NCBI GenBank assembly: GCA_034687125.1
Contig: JAQGBZ010000025.1
Location: forward strand, 186,001 to 250,000
Direction: 5' to 3'
DNA length: 64,000 nt
DNA from: Neelides folsomi
Taxonomy: Eukaryota; Arthropoda; Collembola; Neelipleona; Neelidae
Under the pieces are notes generated by a model, which did not search any database, was not told the origin of the DNA, and was given only the letters and a program-made list of their open reading frames with translations. Each line of letters opens with the position of its first letter. The stretch's first letter is position 1. Both the position numbers and the translations under genes were made by a program. Shown one piece after another: positions 50,001-63,394 of the stretch.

Positions 50001-53000
50001 CGTAGGATTAAAAAAGCACAGTAGTGAATATTTCTGGGGGTGGTTGGTAGAATTAGGGTTTGAGAATACACACACTCAGTTTGGAACATCACCTCAAGGG
50101 TTCACCTTTATGAATACTCTCGTAATATGCTCTCTTGAAGATATTTGAAACCTTTACACGCGCATCTTTTTCACTGGAGGATTTAGTGGAATACACCTGT
50201 GGCCCCTCTATTTAATTTCAGAATCTCCAACTCTCCTTTTTCACTCTTGAGGATTACACGAGGGCAGAAGACGTCCCACGTGGGCCAGAACATTTTCATT
50301 AAATTGAGTCAAACATTCTATCTTTTCGCATTACATTGCAACTGTGGCATTTGTTGAGGGGAAAAGATTCGAAATTGAACTTGGAGACACTGGAAAGAGG
50401 AAAAAATTGACATGGACAAGTCCTACGACTTCAGATTAATTGTGAAGTTGGAATTTGTGGGATAGGTGAGATCATGATCGGAAAACTTTTTTTTCTCCGC
50501 CCTCCGTTACGTTGAAGGATTAGAATTACATATTGAAAAATCATTGATCCGTCGAAGAAGCGACAGGGAATTGATGAAGTGATTCCTCCTTCTTCTTACC
50601 TTCTCAGCTCCATATTCTCCATATTCAGAGACCCATGGCATTTGGATTGGGTGAGTCAAGCAAAAAATTGTGCATTTTACATATTCCTACACTTACGCTT
50701 TCCTTATAGGCGATAAGGCGTACATGATAAAGATTTGTTATAATTTGCAAAATTGAGTCCAGAATGTCCAATTGTTTATAAGTTATATAGGAGTTGGAAT
50801 GGTAGGAGGGCCCATGAGGAATCATTTATAAAAAATCAGCTATGGGGATTATAATATTTGAAAGTTTAAAGGGTATAGACCTACCATCAGATATGGTGGA
50901 AAAATTTGGTATGTAGGAGATATGAAATGGTAATAATTGGAGGCTCCTGCGATTGACTGATAAAGGGATTAAATTGAGGGTGCGAGTAATGGAATTCAAA
51001 TCTCTTCTTATTGATATTCATTGAAAAAAGGTATTGGCGGAGTGGTGGGATTGGACGTAGGGAGTTGATGGGCCATCAATCTCTCCTCTGCCGTACCGAA
51101 TCCATTGGCCATCTCCCCCACGCTCCAGCTGTGCCAATAGCCCCGACTATATTCATCCCTCACAGTTTCCGACACCCAGCAGACTTTTTTCTCCCAACTT
51201 TATTACTCCAACATATTCGCTTTTATATTGGACATTTTCACTTAAAAATAGCTAGTAAATTACTGTTGGGCATAATTGATAACCTCGAGGAATTTTGTTA
51301 AAATGGTAATTCGTACAATAGACTTTAACCGCCCACTCACTCTTTTAAACCGTCTGAAATAGAATTATGAATATTTTGAGGCTTTGACTTTGGCCAAGCC
51401 TGAAAGCTTCACAATGGGCAATGGAGGGTTTAAACTCCGTATAGATTATAATAAAGTTCTTTACATCTCGTGTGGCCGAGTGAAGTTTTAATCCCGACAG
51501 ACTCCGTTTTTATCTCATTTCTTGGTATGCGTGTGCGGGCGTGGTATAATAATATAAACTTATATAGGATGTTATTAGGTGTATATCTGTAATGCTCGAT
51601 GAACCTCGATGCCAATGATGGTATAAATATGTTACCATTTTAGAAAGAAAGGAAGGAAAAGGGAAATTATAAATATAAGATGCCTTCAGGGCTATCATAA
51701 GAGATGAAATTAAATTCTGAATTTCTTGGAACTATTAAATTAGGTATTCAATTTTTTTCTCTCAAATAACATCGTCACGGATAAAAGTTATGACCATTTT
51801 AAAGCTTCACAATGTTTTTCGTTCTTTGATGTTAGAAAGAATGTGTTTAAGAGTTAAAGAACAATTATTGCGATTGGGGGTTGCATAACAATATGACAAT
51901 TTGTCCATCAATATGAACAGTAGAAGGATTTTATTATCCGACATTGTTAGCGTGGAACACAAAGGAATGAAAATTTATACCTTTCTAATTTAGCATGTCA
52001 GGTGTTTAATTTACGAATTTAATGCATTTTAGTTTTGTTTTATGCAGATTCCATACACGACATTATTTGCGCATTACATCATACGGTTATAGTAAAATGC
52101 TTTAAATGTAAATTAATCGCTATTTGAGCGATTAGACAAAAATAGGGAGTGAATGATTTGAAACATTAAAGATACTCGAAGGAAAAATGCAAATTGGGAT
52201 TCCAAGAGTGAGAGTGAATGAAAATTCACAAGGTGGGTCAAAGGAATTAAGCAGGTGGGTTAAGAAATGATATTAAAATGAGGATTTAATTTTTATATAA
52301 CTTTCATTTATGCATTCATATTATTACTCAACATGACATTGAGATGGGGTTTGTAAGGTGGAGTTTGGAACCTTCCCTTATTACTTTACACGCTTACATC
52401 TTTTGTGGATGGATCCAATGTCACATGAGAGGATCGAAATCTGAATTTGGGGTCATTAAATTCTTTACCTCTGGGCCTCCTCGACTCATCCTATTTCTCC
52501 TTATTGTGGAATGGGGGATGGCCATGTAACCTCGGGGTTGGACCGCCGTTCCTCCGCAATCCTCCGACGTTGAGTTAGATGGGGAGTTTCTCGCGTCTCC
52601 CTCGCCCCTTATCTCCAATCTCACCCGTTTTTTCTTCCATTGTTTTTTTAAAATTCTCTTCTCGAATTCGTCTCATTATCGTGAAGGTCGAGGTGTCTAT
52701 TTTTTACATATTGTTTGAGCCCCTTCGCATGTTCCTTTTCCGAGGAACGCATCCTCAGTCCATAACTGCCCACATGAGTAATAGTACTCTATTTTTGAGA
52801 TTCCCTTACAGAGATACTAACGACGATGATTCAACTTTATTGCCCTTTACAATTTTCCTCAACCTCGAGTGTCTCTCGCTCAAATCCTTACAAATCTATT
52901 TAGAGGGATTATTATTCTACATATAATACCTATTAGGTAATGTACAGAGTCTACATAGACATATGGGATTTTATCTTAGCATTGTAGACAATAATATAAG

Positions 53001-53616
53001 TTAAACTAAAACAAGGCTAGAGAATATGTAACATACTGTTTAGGGTTCTTGATGTAATATGGAAACCAAAAGTATTATACATTTTTAAAGAAGAGTGTTA
53101 GAGAGTTTTATATTTCGAAGGGTCGTTATAAGAAAAAATCCCTCATTGTTGTATTTTATTTGAGAGAATTGAAGCATCAGCTAATTACTTTGTAACCCTC
53201 CTCGATTGTTTTATTGAAGAGAATGTGAGATGTTTCATGAGTACGGAATACAATGAGCTATTATTATTATAATATCTCTCTCCATTTTCCTAGTCAATGT
53301 GTTCTTCGCAAAGGTATAGTATAGTTTATTATTCAAGAGGAGTATTATAGGAATATTCCTTCCTGAGACGACGGAGGGCTTCTACTCAAAAATTAAGTTT
53401 ATTCAAAAATTATTTCCCTCTCCACCTTGCAAAGATAAATTTTGGAGAGGTGAACATCGTTTGAGTCTCCATGTGGTCTCACCTTCCACAATAAATATTT
53501 TAGAGCCGAATGACGCGATCGAGTCTTTTGACTCGGAAACTGAGCGACTCCCATATAAATATTCCTTTGACTTCTTCTTTTCTCCTTACCATCTCAACTT
53601 TTCTCTCATCTTGCAG
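41075..53616. other. 12.5 kb without a supported gene, possibly one long intron
   Basis: If the exons at 41045 and 53617 belong together, this is a single intron far longer than those of syntrophin. AT-rich tracts alternate with short GC-richer islands (about 42.45, 43.95-44.3, 44.9-45.1, 48.0-48.2, 49.0-49.3, 51.05-51.2 and 52.5-52.75 kb). Two further exon-like pieces (47955-47998 and 50608-50650) are discussed in the findings. Confidence 0.4.
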
Positions 53617-53655
53617 ATATTGCAAGATGTATGCAAGACGCATGGGAGTGGATAT
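53617..53655 (+). CDS. Candidate 39-nt micro-exon with very strong splice sites
   Basis: The acceptor is one of the best in the window: a long pyrimidine run (caacttttctctcatcttgcag). The donor is TAT/GTAAGT. Read in phase 1 it gives IARCMQDAWEWI, joining CDPSP upstream through a split Asp codon and the acidic EEEE run downstream through a split Leu codon (T/TG). Length 39 with phase 1 at both ends keeps the frame. Other frames are also open, so the translation rests on phase fit with neighbours. Confidence 0.45.
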
Positions 53656-54237
53656 GTAAGTAGAAAGGTGTAGTTGAGAATGCGAATTCATAAATCTTGA
53701 AATGAGACAATGGAAGATCATATTGAGCATGTTGAGGGATAGTAAAGTATTCTACGATACGAGGTCTATTCAAGTTCGGTGGGTTCAGGTGAGTTCATTT
53801 AATTTTAATACTCACCCTGGGTGTTATAAACATATAAACATATATAGTGAGTATTGAGATGTGAAGGTCGTTTTCAATGTGAAATTCTACTAGGAAAAAG
53901 GGAGGAAGAGAGTGAGAGTGAATTTCTGTATATGTTGAGTATTGTTGAGGTTGTGTGTGTATTTATAGGGGACTAGGTGAACAGTTGATTCGAGTGGTCC
54001 AACGGGTTTTGGGGGTGTATTTGGAGTAGGATGACTTTGTGGGATTTCGGGTTCCTCTGGTACATTATAAAGGTATTAGGAGTGGAAAGAACCCACTCTT
54101 ACCTTCTAAATATCCTATTTATGAATGATCCAAACCTGAGGATGAGGAAAAAAGTTGTTCCATTCATATTTTTTCAAAATCTCCAATAGTGTTCGCTGTG
54201 AGCCATTTAGTAAACTCCATTCTCCCTTCCACCGCAG

Positions 54238-54436
54238 TGGAAGAAGAAGAATCATATGATGATGATGCCACTCATGATGATCCAGCAGGTTTTCCTTCTT
54301 CAAACCCCATTTTCAAAAAGTTGTTGCCGACCTTTCCATCCAACTTTACGAGTGGATCCGCCTCGAGAACTCACACTTCCACTTCCCCCTTCCTCACTAT
54401 CGACACGTTTCAACCCAGTTCCAGATTCTCATACTG
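54238..54436 (+). CDS. Candidate exon, acidic then Ser/Thr/Pro-rich
   Basis: The acceptor cattctcccttccaccgcag is strong. The donor is CTG/GTAAAA at 54437. In phase 1 it reads EEEESYDDDATHDDPAG, followed by a Ser/Thr/Pro-rich part with a possible N-glycosylation site (NFTSG). It ends SRFSY plus two bases (phase 2). A second frame of the same exon is also open but starts with an unlikely Met-rich run, so the acidic frame is preferred. The composition suggests a disordered linker or extracellular stalk. No family is recognised. Confidence 0.4.
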
Positions 54437-54722
54437 GTAAAAAAAACATGGATATGGTTGTATGGTACGGATTACATATTGTATACTTGCTTTTCATTAA
54501 CAATAAGAGTAAGCCACACGACTTCCACGTTCCCACTTTCATTCAATTATGTTTCATTTACCTCGATGGATCTGCAATGCATTTTGTAAGGAAAGCATTT
54601 CATAATAATGAATCATTTAATATGCACAAGATGTGATTGCCATTTTTAATTAAAATGACATGGAGGGACATGATTCAAAATAAGCACAGTGGAGCGTTTA
54701 TTGTCCTGTTCGTCATCCACAG

Positions 54723-54846
54723 TCGGTGGAGTCATTGGGTGAGAATGCGTTTGGTCGGTGAAGTTGGTGAATGGTCAAAGGTGGATGATGATGATGATGA
54801 AGAAGAATTTATGTACAGATTTGTATGTATACTATATGGTTTATAA
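54723..54846 (+). CDS. Candidate last or penultimate exon with Asp/Glu run
   Basis: The acceptor ttattgtcctgttcgtcatccacag precedes a frame with the correct phase to follow the exon at 54238, forming Cys at the junction. It reads RWSHWVRMRLVGEVGEWSKV and then five Asp and three Glu from a (GAT)5(GAA)3 run. It either stops at TAA 54844-54846, with AATAAA at 54956, or leaves by a GTATGT donor at 54823 to exons beyond. The acceptor lies just after chance-like sequence. Confidence is lower than for the preceding exons. Confidence 0.28.
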
Positions 54847-54955
54847 CATCCATATAGAATCTTTTTCTCCTCAGAGTCGTTTGTAACTTCCTTCACTTCT
54901 CGATGTGATTTACTTGTTCTCTTCAGTCCTGGAGTTTAGCCCACGTAAACTTTGC

Positions 54956-54961
54956 AATAAA
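54956..54961 (+). terminator. Possible poly(A) signal AATAAA
   Basis: AATAAA lies 110 nt after the TAA at 54844 and could end the candidate gene. It could equally be incidental in AT-rich DNA. Confidence 0.25.
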
Positions 54962-55056
54962 GATTAGCCAGCGTTGGGTTCATAGATTATATCCAACAAC
55001 GAACATTTTGAAAGGTAGTTATCTCCTTATTCTGACTCCTGGTTGTATCAAAGCAC

Positions 55057-55078
55057 ACACATATATATATATATGTGT
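55057..55078. repeat. 22-nt palindrome with (AT)n core
   Basis: acac, then an AT-dinucleotide run, then gtgt reads the same on both strands. Confidence 0.8.
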
Positions 55079-58000
55079 ATATATAATTTTGTATATAATT
55101 TTTTGCGAATTTAAATTACGACAACGACACGAATGAAAATCCAATGGCCAAATAATGAATGTGAGTTTTAAAGTCTCTTTCTCTGCATATCAGTATTTCT
55201 TCTTAAAGATTGTTAAGGAGGAATTCATCGTGGATTGGAGGAGTGATAGTTTGGTTGAGATTATAAGGATTCCATCAAATGGATTTTCATGTGTTCTCCT
55301 CTCTTTATTACATCTTCCATCTGTCGAAGGGTGAATGTTTAAGGATTGATGTTGAGGAGACGGAGCGGACCGTTAGGCCACCGCTGTTTCAATTCCTCAT
55401 TCCTCCTCACGAAACAATGATTTGGAGATTTGGAGAATTCATAAAAAATAAAATGCTTCTGCTTCACTTGAAACCAAGAATTCCTCCCTTCACTTCGGCC
55501 CAGTCGAAATTTATAGAATATTTGAGAGGGTCCGTCGTACGTGGAAGAATGGTTTGAAATTGGGATCTACCCACAACCTTCCAATTTCGCGGAGGCTCAG
55601 ATGGAAGTGTCAGGGTGGGAAGAGTTGAGGAGTAAATTATGGATTCTACCTTTACAGCTTCTAATTCCGTCGATGGAAACGGAGCGTGGAGGTGGGAATG
55701 AAGTGGAATGAGGGATTCGGAAGTATACACGACCACTTAATAGAAACAATGAACTATGCGAGGGTCTTATTCCTCCTGAATATATATCAAGTGATGAAGA
55801 TTTTTTAATCTCCATCTTCCAAATTGCTTCTACTATCTTTTCCTTTATGTGTAGCAGTACTTAATTTAACTTCTCATCTACCAATCTTTGAACTCGGTGC
55901 ACTGTGCGTGTTTGAGGTTTTACTTTAAGAGTTACATAAGACGGTATTTCAATATGGTTTAGAACTCTTAAGTTTTGGTAAGGGCATATATGGGAGAATG
56001 TAAACATAACCATTCTGCCAACACAAGTGGAATAGGTATTTATGGTATATGGGAATATATTGGACTTTATAAGAGGTTAAAGTGAATTTTTGTATACAAT
56101 GTTGAAGACTTGGGATTAAAAGAAGTAAAAAGACAAGGTAGAAGAAAGTATTTCTTTCTAACTTTTGGAGGAGGCGGAGGAGGTGGAGGAAAAAAGTGAG
56201 AGGATGAGAATGAGAGAACGTGTAGAAACTAATACGACTGGAGTTTCCAAGAGTGTATATTATACGATGTTATATTTCTGTAAGTTGAGCATTGGATGCA
56301 GTATATATAGAGTTGGTCGTATACGGATACCTGGCCGTAATCGCAGTATAAATTACAAGTGGAGGAACATTTTTTGAAATTTATGGAGATGGTCTTCGAG
56401 GGTCAAGGGGAAGAGAGAGAGAAGGTGAGTTTATACTCAAGTATATTCCTTCGAACACAGACAGATACACAAACACAGCAGCCTCCTTCACAAAAGACCT
56501 TAAAGATACTCTTTTCTCACTCCTGATCCATTTCACTTAGGGGATATATTAAACTTTTAATTGTTGTGAGAGCGAAACACTTATAAGAGCTCATAAGTGG
56601 ATGTTTGGGTCACGGAAGAACTTTGCCCATTTTTGAACCTTTCTTCCCCAAAATTGAATTTGTAGAAGATGCGAAGAGATAAGAGGTGGTGTGGGAAAGG
56701 GCCGATTGAAAGGCTCATTATGAGTACCAAAGTTATCTGTACCTGTGGATATCTTTAAAAGAGGATTACAAATAGTTGTGTGTGGACTCCTACAACCTGT
56801 GGCAGATTGTGGGATCACAAACGACCCTTTTTTAACTTTGGAGCCATAAGGTGTCTGTGGAGCGAATGAAGGGAAGGTCGGAGGAATTTGTAAAAGTGTC
56901 ACCGAGAGGAGATTCCCCTTCACTCATCCCATCTTCAGCTGGAGTCAAAATTCCATGGTGAAAATGTAACAGGATGGTTCGGTGACTTCATCCACATTAT
57001 CCATTATTGTAGGCCATTGAGGACTCAAACCGAGTTTTGTGGATCCATCTAGATCAATCTCCGTCCGCCTCCGTCCTTTTCCCACGAATGACACTGGAGA
57101 CAAGTCTGCCGCGTCCTCGGTTTTAAAACTATTTGTATGTACAAAAAAGGAATTCATGGAGGGTTGATCTATATATGAAGAATTTAATGTGGGATTCTTT
57201 TAATAGGAGAGCCTTTTTTTCTATCTTGGGGCATGAGATTGAAATGTGCTTAGAGGGAGATTTTTATGTCTCACTTCCCCTTCGTGCATGAGATAGGATT
57301 GATAAAAAGGAGTGTTTGGGGCCAATAAGTGATTTGGATGAGGTTAATGGGACTTTGCAGATTTATAAGGCGGAATGGGCTCTTCCGAAAATTGTAGGCT
57401 CTCGAGTCAAGTTTATGGGGGTGAAATTGAGTGTGTTTGGGGGATGAAGGCAAGTCTTATTTTATGGATAGCATAAATTGTAATTTAATACTCACTTTGT
57501 CCCTCAATGGAATGATGGATTCAAAAGGGAGCTCTCGGAATGCTTTTCAAGAATTAACATTCTCCTCCGCTACTCTCCCCGAAATCTCCTTGAGAGATGG
57601 GGAGGTGATATGAGGGCTTGGGCATAATAATGTTTCTCTCTGACGAGTTTTCTCTTCTTTTACTTCATCTCCACATCCCCACTTCCATAATTATTGCTCA
57701 ATAAATCAAGGTTCGAGATTCGCCACAATTATCAACCGGCGAGGAGAACAATAGGATTCCTTTACATATTTGCAAACCACATTTGATCCTTTCGAGAAGA
57801 CGAATGTGAGTTTTCTATTCCTTCCATTTTGCCCCACCCTGAGAGAGAACTTATATTCTCTCTCTCAGCTTCTTAAGGAGCTTTCGTAATAATAAGTACA
57901 ATTTTTCTTTTTCTTCATCTCTCGATACTGAGGGCGTACCCATGCTGTCTACGACTGTTCATTCCCTATGTGTTTTATGTTCCATTCAAGTCGGAAAGGG

Positions 58001-61000
58001 TGGTAAGATATTATATCTGTAAATGTTTTTTAAAAGAAGGTGTTTTGGGGGTAAGGAAAAGAAAAATGATTTCTTCTCTCTGGGAGATTTATTAGGAATG
58101 AGGAGTTCTCTTCAGTGGGGATGACAAAAGGAGAGACAACGTGGAACATCCTCAACTAATGTTCACCTGTAAAATGGTATTACATTTTATATATATACAA
58201 TTCACAATCTTATTTATATGGTAAGATATGGAGTAAAGGTAGGCTTATGTGAAGAGGTCTTTTCACGAGCTGCGTAGTCGAGAACATAATAGACTTCCGA
58301 CACAATAGGAGAAGAACCTCAGCATATGGAGGCATATAGAAGTTGAAGGGAAAAAAATATGATGTATGGAAACCCATTATAATTTGCATACGAAAGGTTC
58401 ATCGCAAATTTATTATGGCCGAAAGTAAGGAATTCGGAGTGAGTGAGCTGGTGTGTAGGTTCGCTGTTATTGGAGAGTTTATTTGGAGCTGTCGTTTCTT
58501 CCTTTTGAACCTTTTTTTTTACTAATTGCGTTGGCCATCATCATTCGTCTTCTGCCCTCATTAGCTATTGATAGGGAAGACGGGAGGGGAACAATGGAAC
58601 CAAATTGCTCCCAACTAAAGATATGTGTACATATTCGCTTCACTTCCCATCCAGAATGTTTTGATATTATTTTATGAATTAATCTTCGACCTCGAGCTCA
58701 CTTAAAGAACTTTAAAGTTCTTGAGGAGGTGAATTATGTTTCAAAGCCCTTGAAAACATTCCCATCCACTCAAATCATTCCAATAATCAATGTTGGATGA
58801 TAAGAGGAAATTGCGAAGCTAACAGAATAATTGCTATGAGCAATTAAAATGACTCAGGAGCCTCTTTGGTATTTTATTATTATGTTTTTAAGTCGATTCA
58901 CAACTCCTTTACACAGATAGTTTAATTTGAGTGAGTGAGAGCCTTTTTCTCCTCATGCGTCTTTAAAGGAAATGAATAATGTATGAATTTATGAAACACT
59001 ATCATGTTTTTTCCCTCACTCACACACAAAGGATTTGAAATTGGTAATAAGAATAAAAGTTTATAAAGAGGTGAAGCTGAGTGTCACGCGTGCCAAGTTC
59101 CCTTCAAGGAATTCATATTCTAATGATTGGATCGTAAAGGTATAAAATGCATTCATTTGGAATAGGTGAGTATGAGAGTTTGAATGTTTATGTGTCCATT
59201 TAGTAAGAAAGGAATGAACTTGAACATCTCGTCAGGAGTCGAAAAAATATTCTAGTGAAGAAGAATGGATTTCACTCAAATTACCTGACGTTCGAACTGA
59301 AGGGAAGGAAAAATAAATAAAGTCTTATGAACATAACATACTTTTAAATCTTCGCTCTCTCTTCGTTGTTTATCCTTTTACCAATTCCGAGGTTCCGTAT
59401 TATGAGGTAGGGAGGCAAGAAGGGAATACTTATAACATTCTTTCATGGGGAATGGCATCGTGCAAAGATATAAAGGGATCCCATGACGTTAATGTATGTA
59501 TGTAAGATCATAACAACAACGTATCCATTATATTCATTTTGAATGTTTTTGTATAAAAAGGAGTGAGTGTTAGGGATTGAGAAGAGTCGAGAGTTGATTC
59601 CAAATTGCTCTCTCGTACGGGGGAGGTTGGCGGAGGAGAAAAAAAGACTTCGAGTGTCCATCGAAGTAATCTGAGTGACCCTCTGGTTGAAAGCCAAGGC
59701 CATTCTTATGGCTCCTTTTGGCGAACCTCCATCTAAGAATTATGTATATTGTATTCCTCTTTTATAAGCTACAACTACATGAATAATCCCATACTTGGTT
59801 CTTAAACGGCGGTCATCCAGCCGCCACGGGGACCCTTGGAGAGAAAAAGAAAAATAACCCACCCTGGTTCGAATCCCTACTTGTGTGTCCTCTCTGCAAA
59901 TTCACCAAAAAGAAAATTGCCTTCTTCCCAAATAATAATTTTTATGGTCTTTGTGTAATCTTTGTTCGTGTAGTGCGGGTTTGAAAAGTAATGGGGAAAA
60001 TCACGCTGCTTCCGCTTTCATATTTCGAAGCTTGAGCTCAGAAGGGAATCTCTTTTTCTTTTAATGACATAAGGTATTTACTATTTGTTGTGGGACCGCC
60101 AAAGCTTTGTGCTTTACCTTAAATTTCTAATAAATACACGCGCATACTTTTTTCTCTGTACTTCATACGTCCAGTAAGGCGAGAGGACAATAGAATATTT
60201 AGTGACAAACCCTTTGACTTCGGGTTAATATACATTACATACATAACTTACTTTTCACATCAGTGATTTGTACTGTATAAAATTTATTTTATTGCATGGC
60301 TATTTGGCTTTGGAGTTTTCTTCATTTGACGTGTAATGGCCGCTTGTCGATCTTATTATAAAGTGAGAGCGGAATGACTAAACCCGTCAAAGTCCAAAAG
60401 ACAGTCGAGAAATGTGGATGGAGATCTGTAACCGAAGGTTTAGTCATGCATACATAAATGCATAAGAGTAAGAAGTAGGGGCACGTTCTTCTCGCCAGGG
60501 TCCCCAATTATTACAACGACTATATTCTATCAGTATATGGATTCCAAGTGTTTAGACATAGGATTTGCCTTTAAGAAGTTTAAGAAGTCGTAAGGACAAG
60601 ATTGTAGACATGTGGAGAAAACGATGTGAATGCAGAAAATGGATTCGACTCATTCATCTGCCACATAGGATTCATTAAGAGGATAGCGCAGAACCAATAA
60701 AAATTTTATGATCCCCATCCCACTTTCTTCCTACTGGAGTCGGCGGGTTTGCCGCTAGGAACGGCTTCGACTATTTAAATAATTACGATCCGACCTGTCA
60801 ATCCCAAGTTAAACGATTCCAATGTCCAACATTTATATTACAAAAGTAATTTAACCTCCCTCTCGATATTTTATTCCTTTTCTCAAATATTAAATTTATT
60901 GGCTGCTAATGTGATCGTAAAATGAGTACAAACAGGAAAAGTCTTCTCACTAAAATCGTGCATTATTAATTATCTCCATTTAATGGATGCAAATGTTGAC

Positions 61001-63378
61001 TCTTTCTCAAAGTACTTAATTTGAAGAATTAATGATGCTTTGATGATTTTTTGATGATGGTTGATTTTTTGTTAAAAAATAATTTACTAATACTTTCACG
61101 CAAAATTGTACATAATCATTCATTTAAATCAAGATGGACGTTTAGGAAAGATATGGATTTTTTAAGAAGTTACATAAAAAATGTTTGAGACGTTCGGGGC
61201 TTTGAGTCTTTTAAGTGATGAGGGAAAATGGATCGGGTGGATTTTGTATGGTCCTAAAAAGTTTAACGACAAGGGTGTTTGAGTGGAAGACGATGTTCGG
61301 TTCATTCCCTCCAGTAAGGCATTTCTTTCGTAATTGGGGGAACGGGGGGAAAGATGGGGGTCGATTACGAAGGATGTGGTGCATTTATTTTTATGGGCCT
61401 TCTCCGAATTAGCATAGGAGATGTTTCGGCGATTAGAGAATTATATTGTGGGCTGACCCATTGAGTCTTTTCCCTCTCCGCCCCACGGGCACCTCCAATT
61501 GGCAGGGAACCCTCGAGGGAGATCAAACATTTCCAATTCAATACGAATCTAAATGGTCGCTCCGAAGGGTTCAACGACATCCTCACATGGGTCTGAACCA
61601 AAACACACATGAAAATTTCTTAACTATTGGGCCTTCCTTCATCGACCCTGAATAATTGTACAATTAATTTGAGTCTGATACAATTACTTATCTCTCCATT
61701 TCATCATCCTATCCATAAAGGAGAGGATGTATAAAAATTAAAATGCATTTAATTGGAAGGGTTTTTATGGGTTTTGTGCATATAAAGTAAAAGTGACTAC
61801 GTGACAATTTTGAAATTAGTTGAACGAGTGAATTGTCGCTGGAGCATGATGGGCCATAATGATGGTTCATAATATTTGAGACTCGTTTGGAGATCTGCGA
61901 AATTAATGATAGGGTGTGGAGGGAACGATAAAGATTGACAGGGAGGGATATTGTGATTGATTAGGGAGCTTCTCCCGTAGGATCAAACCCATCAACTCTA
62001 ATAAGATGACCTCACCATCAAATTTTATTGGCTCACTTTCGTACGAGGAAATTAATGTGTATGAGTGTAGAATCCTTCCAATCTCTCGACCTCTCCTGCT
62101 CCCAGGTTAATAAACGGAATGCCTTATCGAATGTAGTTATAAACTCATCCTTTCTATTTGATTCCTCCAAGGGTTTACGGACATACGGGCTTGTTTGAGA
62201 GGGAAGGAACGAGTCTGAGTGTGGACGCTAATTTCCCTCTCCTGTCAACCACTCACTCAATCACTCCTTCACTCCTGAGCAAATAGAATTTAAATAATTC
62301 CAATTCCTTCCGTCAGTCCGCTTATAGGATCTACATCTTATCACAATCTTCATCTTCACCACTTTACCCCTTCCACCCAATAATGAGTTCCACAGGTGAG
62401 ACTAATTTCGCCAACCTGAGGAAACTGCTCTGGATGGAACGTAAACCGGAGTTGATAATTACTCTCTCTCGACTTCCAATTCCCTTTTATTTTCCTTTCT
62501 CGACTCTTTATCCTGTGTAATTAAGCCAATTATTGTCAGGATCTTCTACTAGCAACTTAATTATAAATCCTAATTTCAACCTTTTACTAATCTCTTGAAC
62601 TTAAGTGATGAGATGACTCTAAGTTTTTCAAATTCTTCTCACAGGCACATTTGGCTTGCATGAGGGTTATCTCTCTCTGAAGGGAGGATTTTTATTAATG
62701 TGGTACAATGCATTATTTTGAGCTTGTAAAGCATTTTATGAGAATAAATAGATAGGTAGGGGTTTAAGAGACAGATGCGGGATAAAGGCAAGGGCATAAA
62801 AGCATAATGAGATGACATGAGTCGATAAGACTTATCTGAGAAGAAGCATCGTAATAAAGTTTATCTTTTCAACTTGAATCAAATGGATGGTCTCACTCTT
62901 TAGGAATTTTATTTTCCTTCAAGCCCACTTATTTTCAAGGATTCACTTCTGTTCCACCTTTAGTCTTTAGTACAAGATACTCGTAATTTGGTCTCCTTAC
63001 ATTTTGACGTTTACAGTGTCCCATTTCCTTTCTTTGAGATTTGATGCTCAAACGGATGAGGAAAGGGCCGACGGGGGAAGAATACGAAATTAGATCCACT
63101 TTTTTAATTTTCCTTACTAAACATTACTGATCACTTCACTTATCACGCATCGAAAAAATATCCGTTTTACGTTTTACTTACATACAGGCCAATTTGGGCA
63201 TCGGTTCGAATCATTGACGTGATTCTCACGAGGATGATTTTAACTTATTATAGTGGGAAAATAACCTTTTAATACCTCCGATCTCCTATCCCAATCTTAA
63301 GTGGAAGAACTCACAAGAAGTGTATATATTCCGAATAACACCATTAAAACCTCTTAATGGCCCCGATGACTCTTAGAA

Positions 63379-63394
63379 ACACACACACACACAC
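63379..63394. repeat. (AC)8 microsatellite
   Basis: Eight AC units follow ctcttagaa. It is an ordinary simple repeat. Confidence 0.9.

Noticed and set aside
52579-52926. 115-codon plus-strand frame
   Set aside because: Leu/Phe/Ser-rich translation typical of noncoding pyrimidine-rich DNA, with no conserved motif.
59868-59885. tRNA-like B-box (ggttcgaatccc) near a cggcgg/ccgcc hairpin
   Set aside because: The T-stem does not pair properly and no D-arm, anticodon arm or acceptor stem can be built around it.
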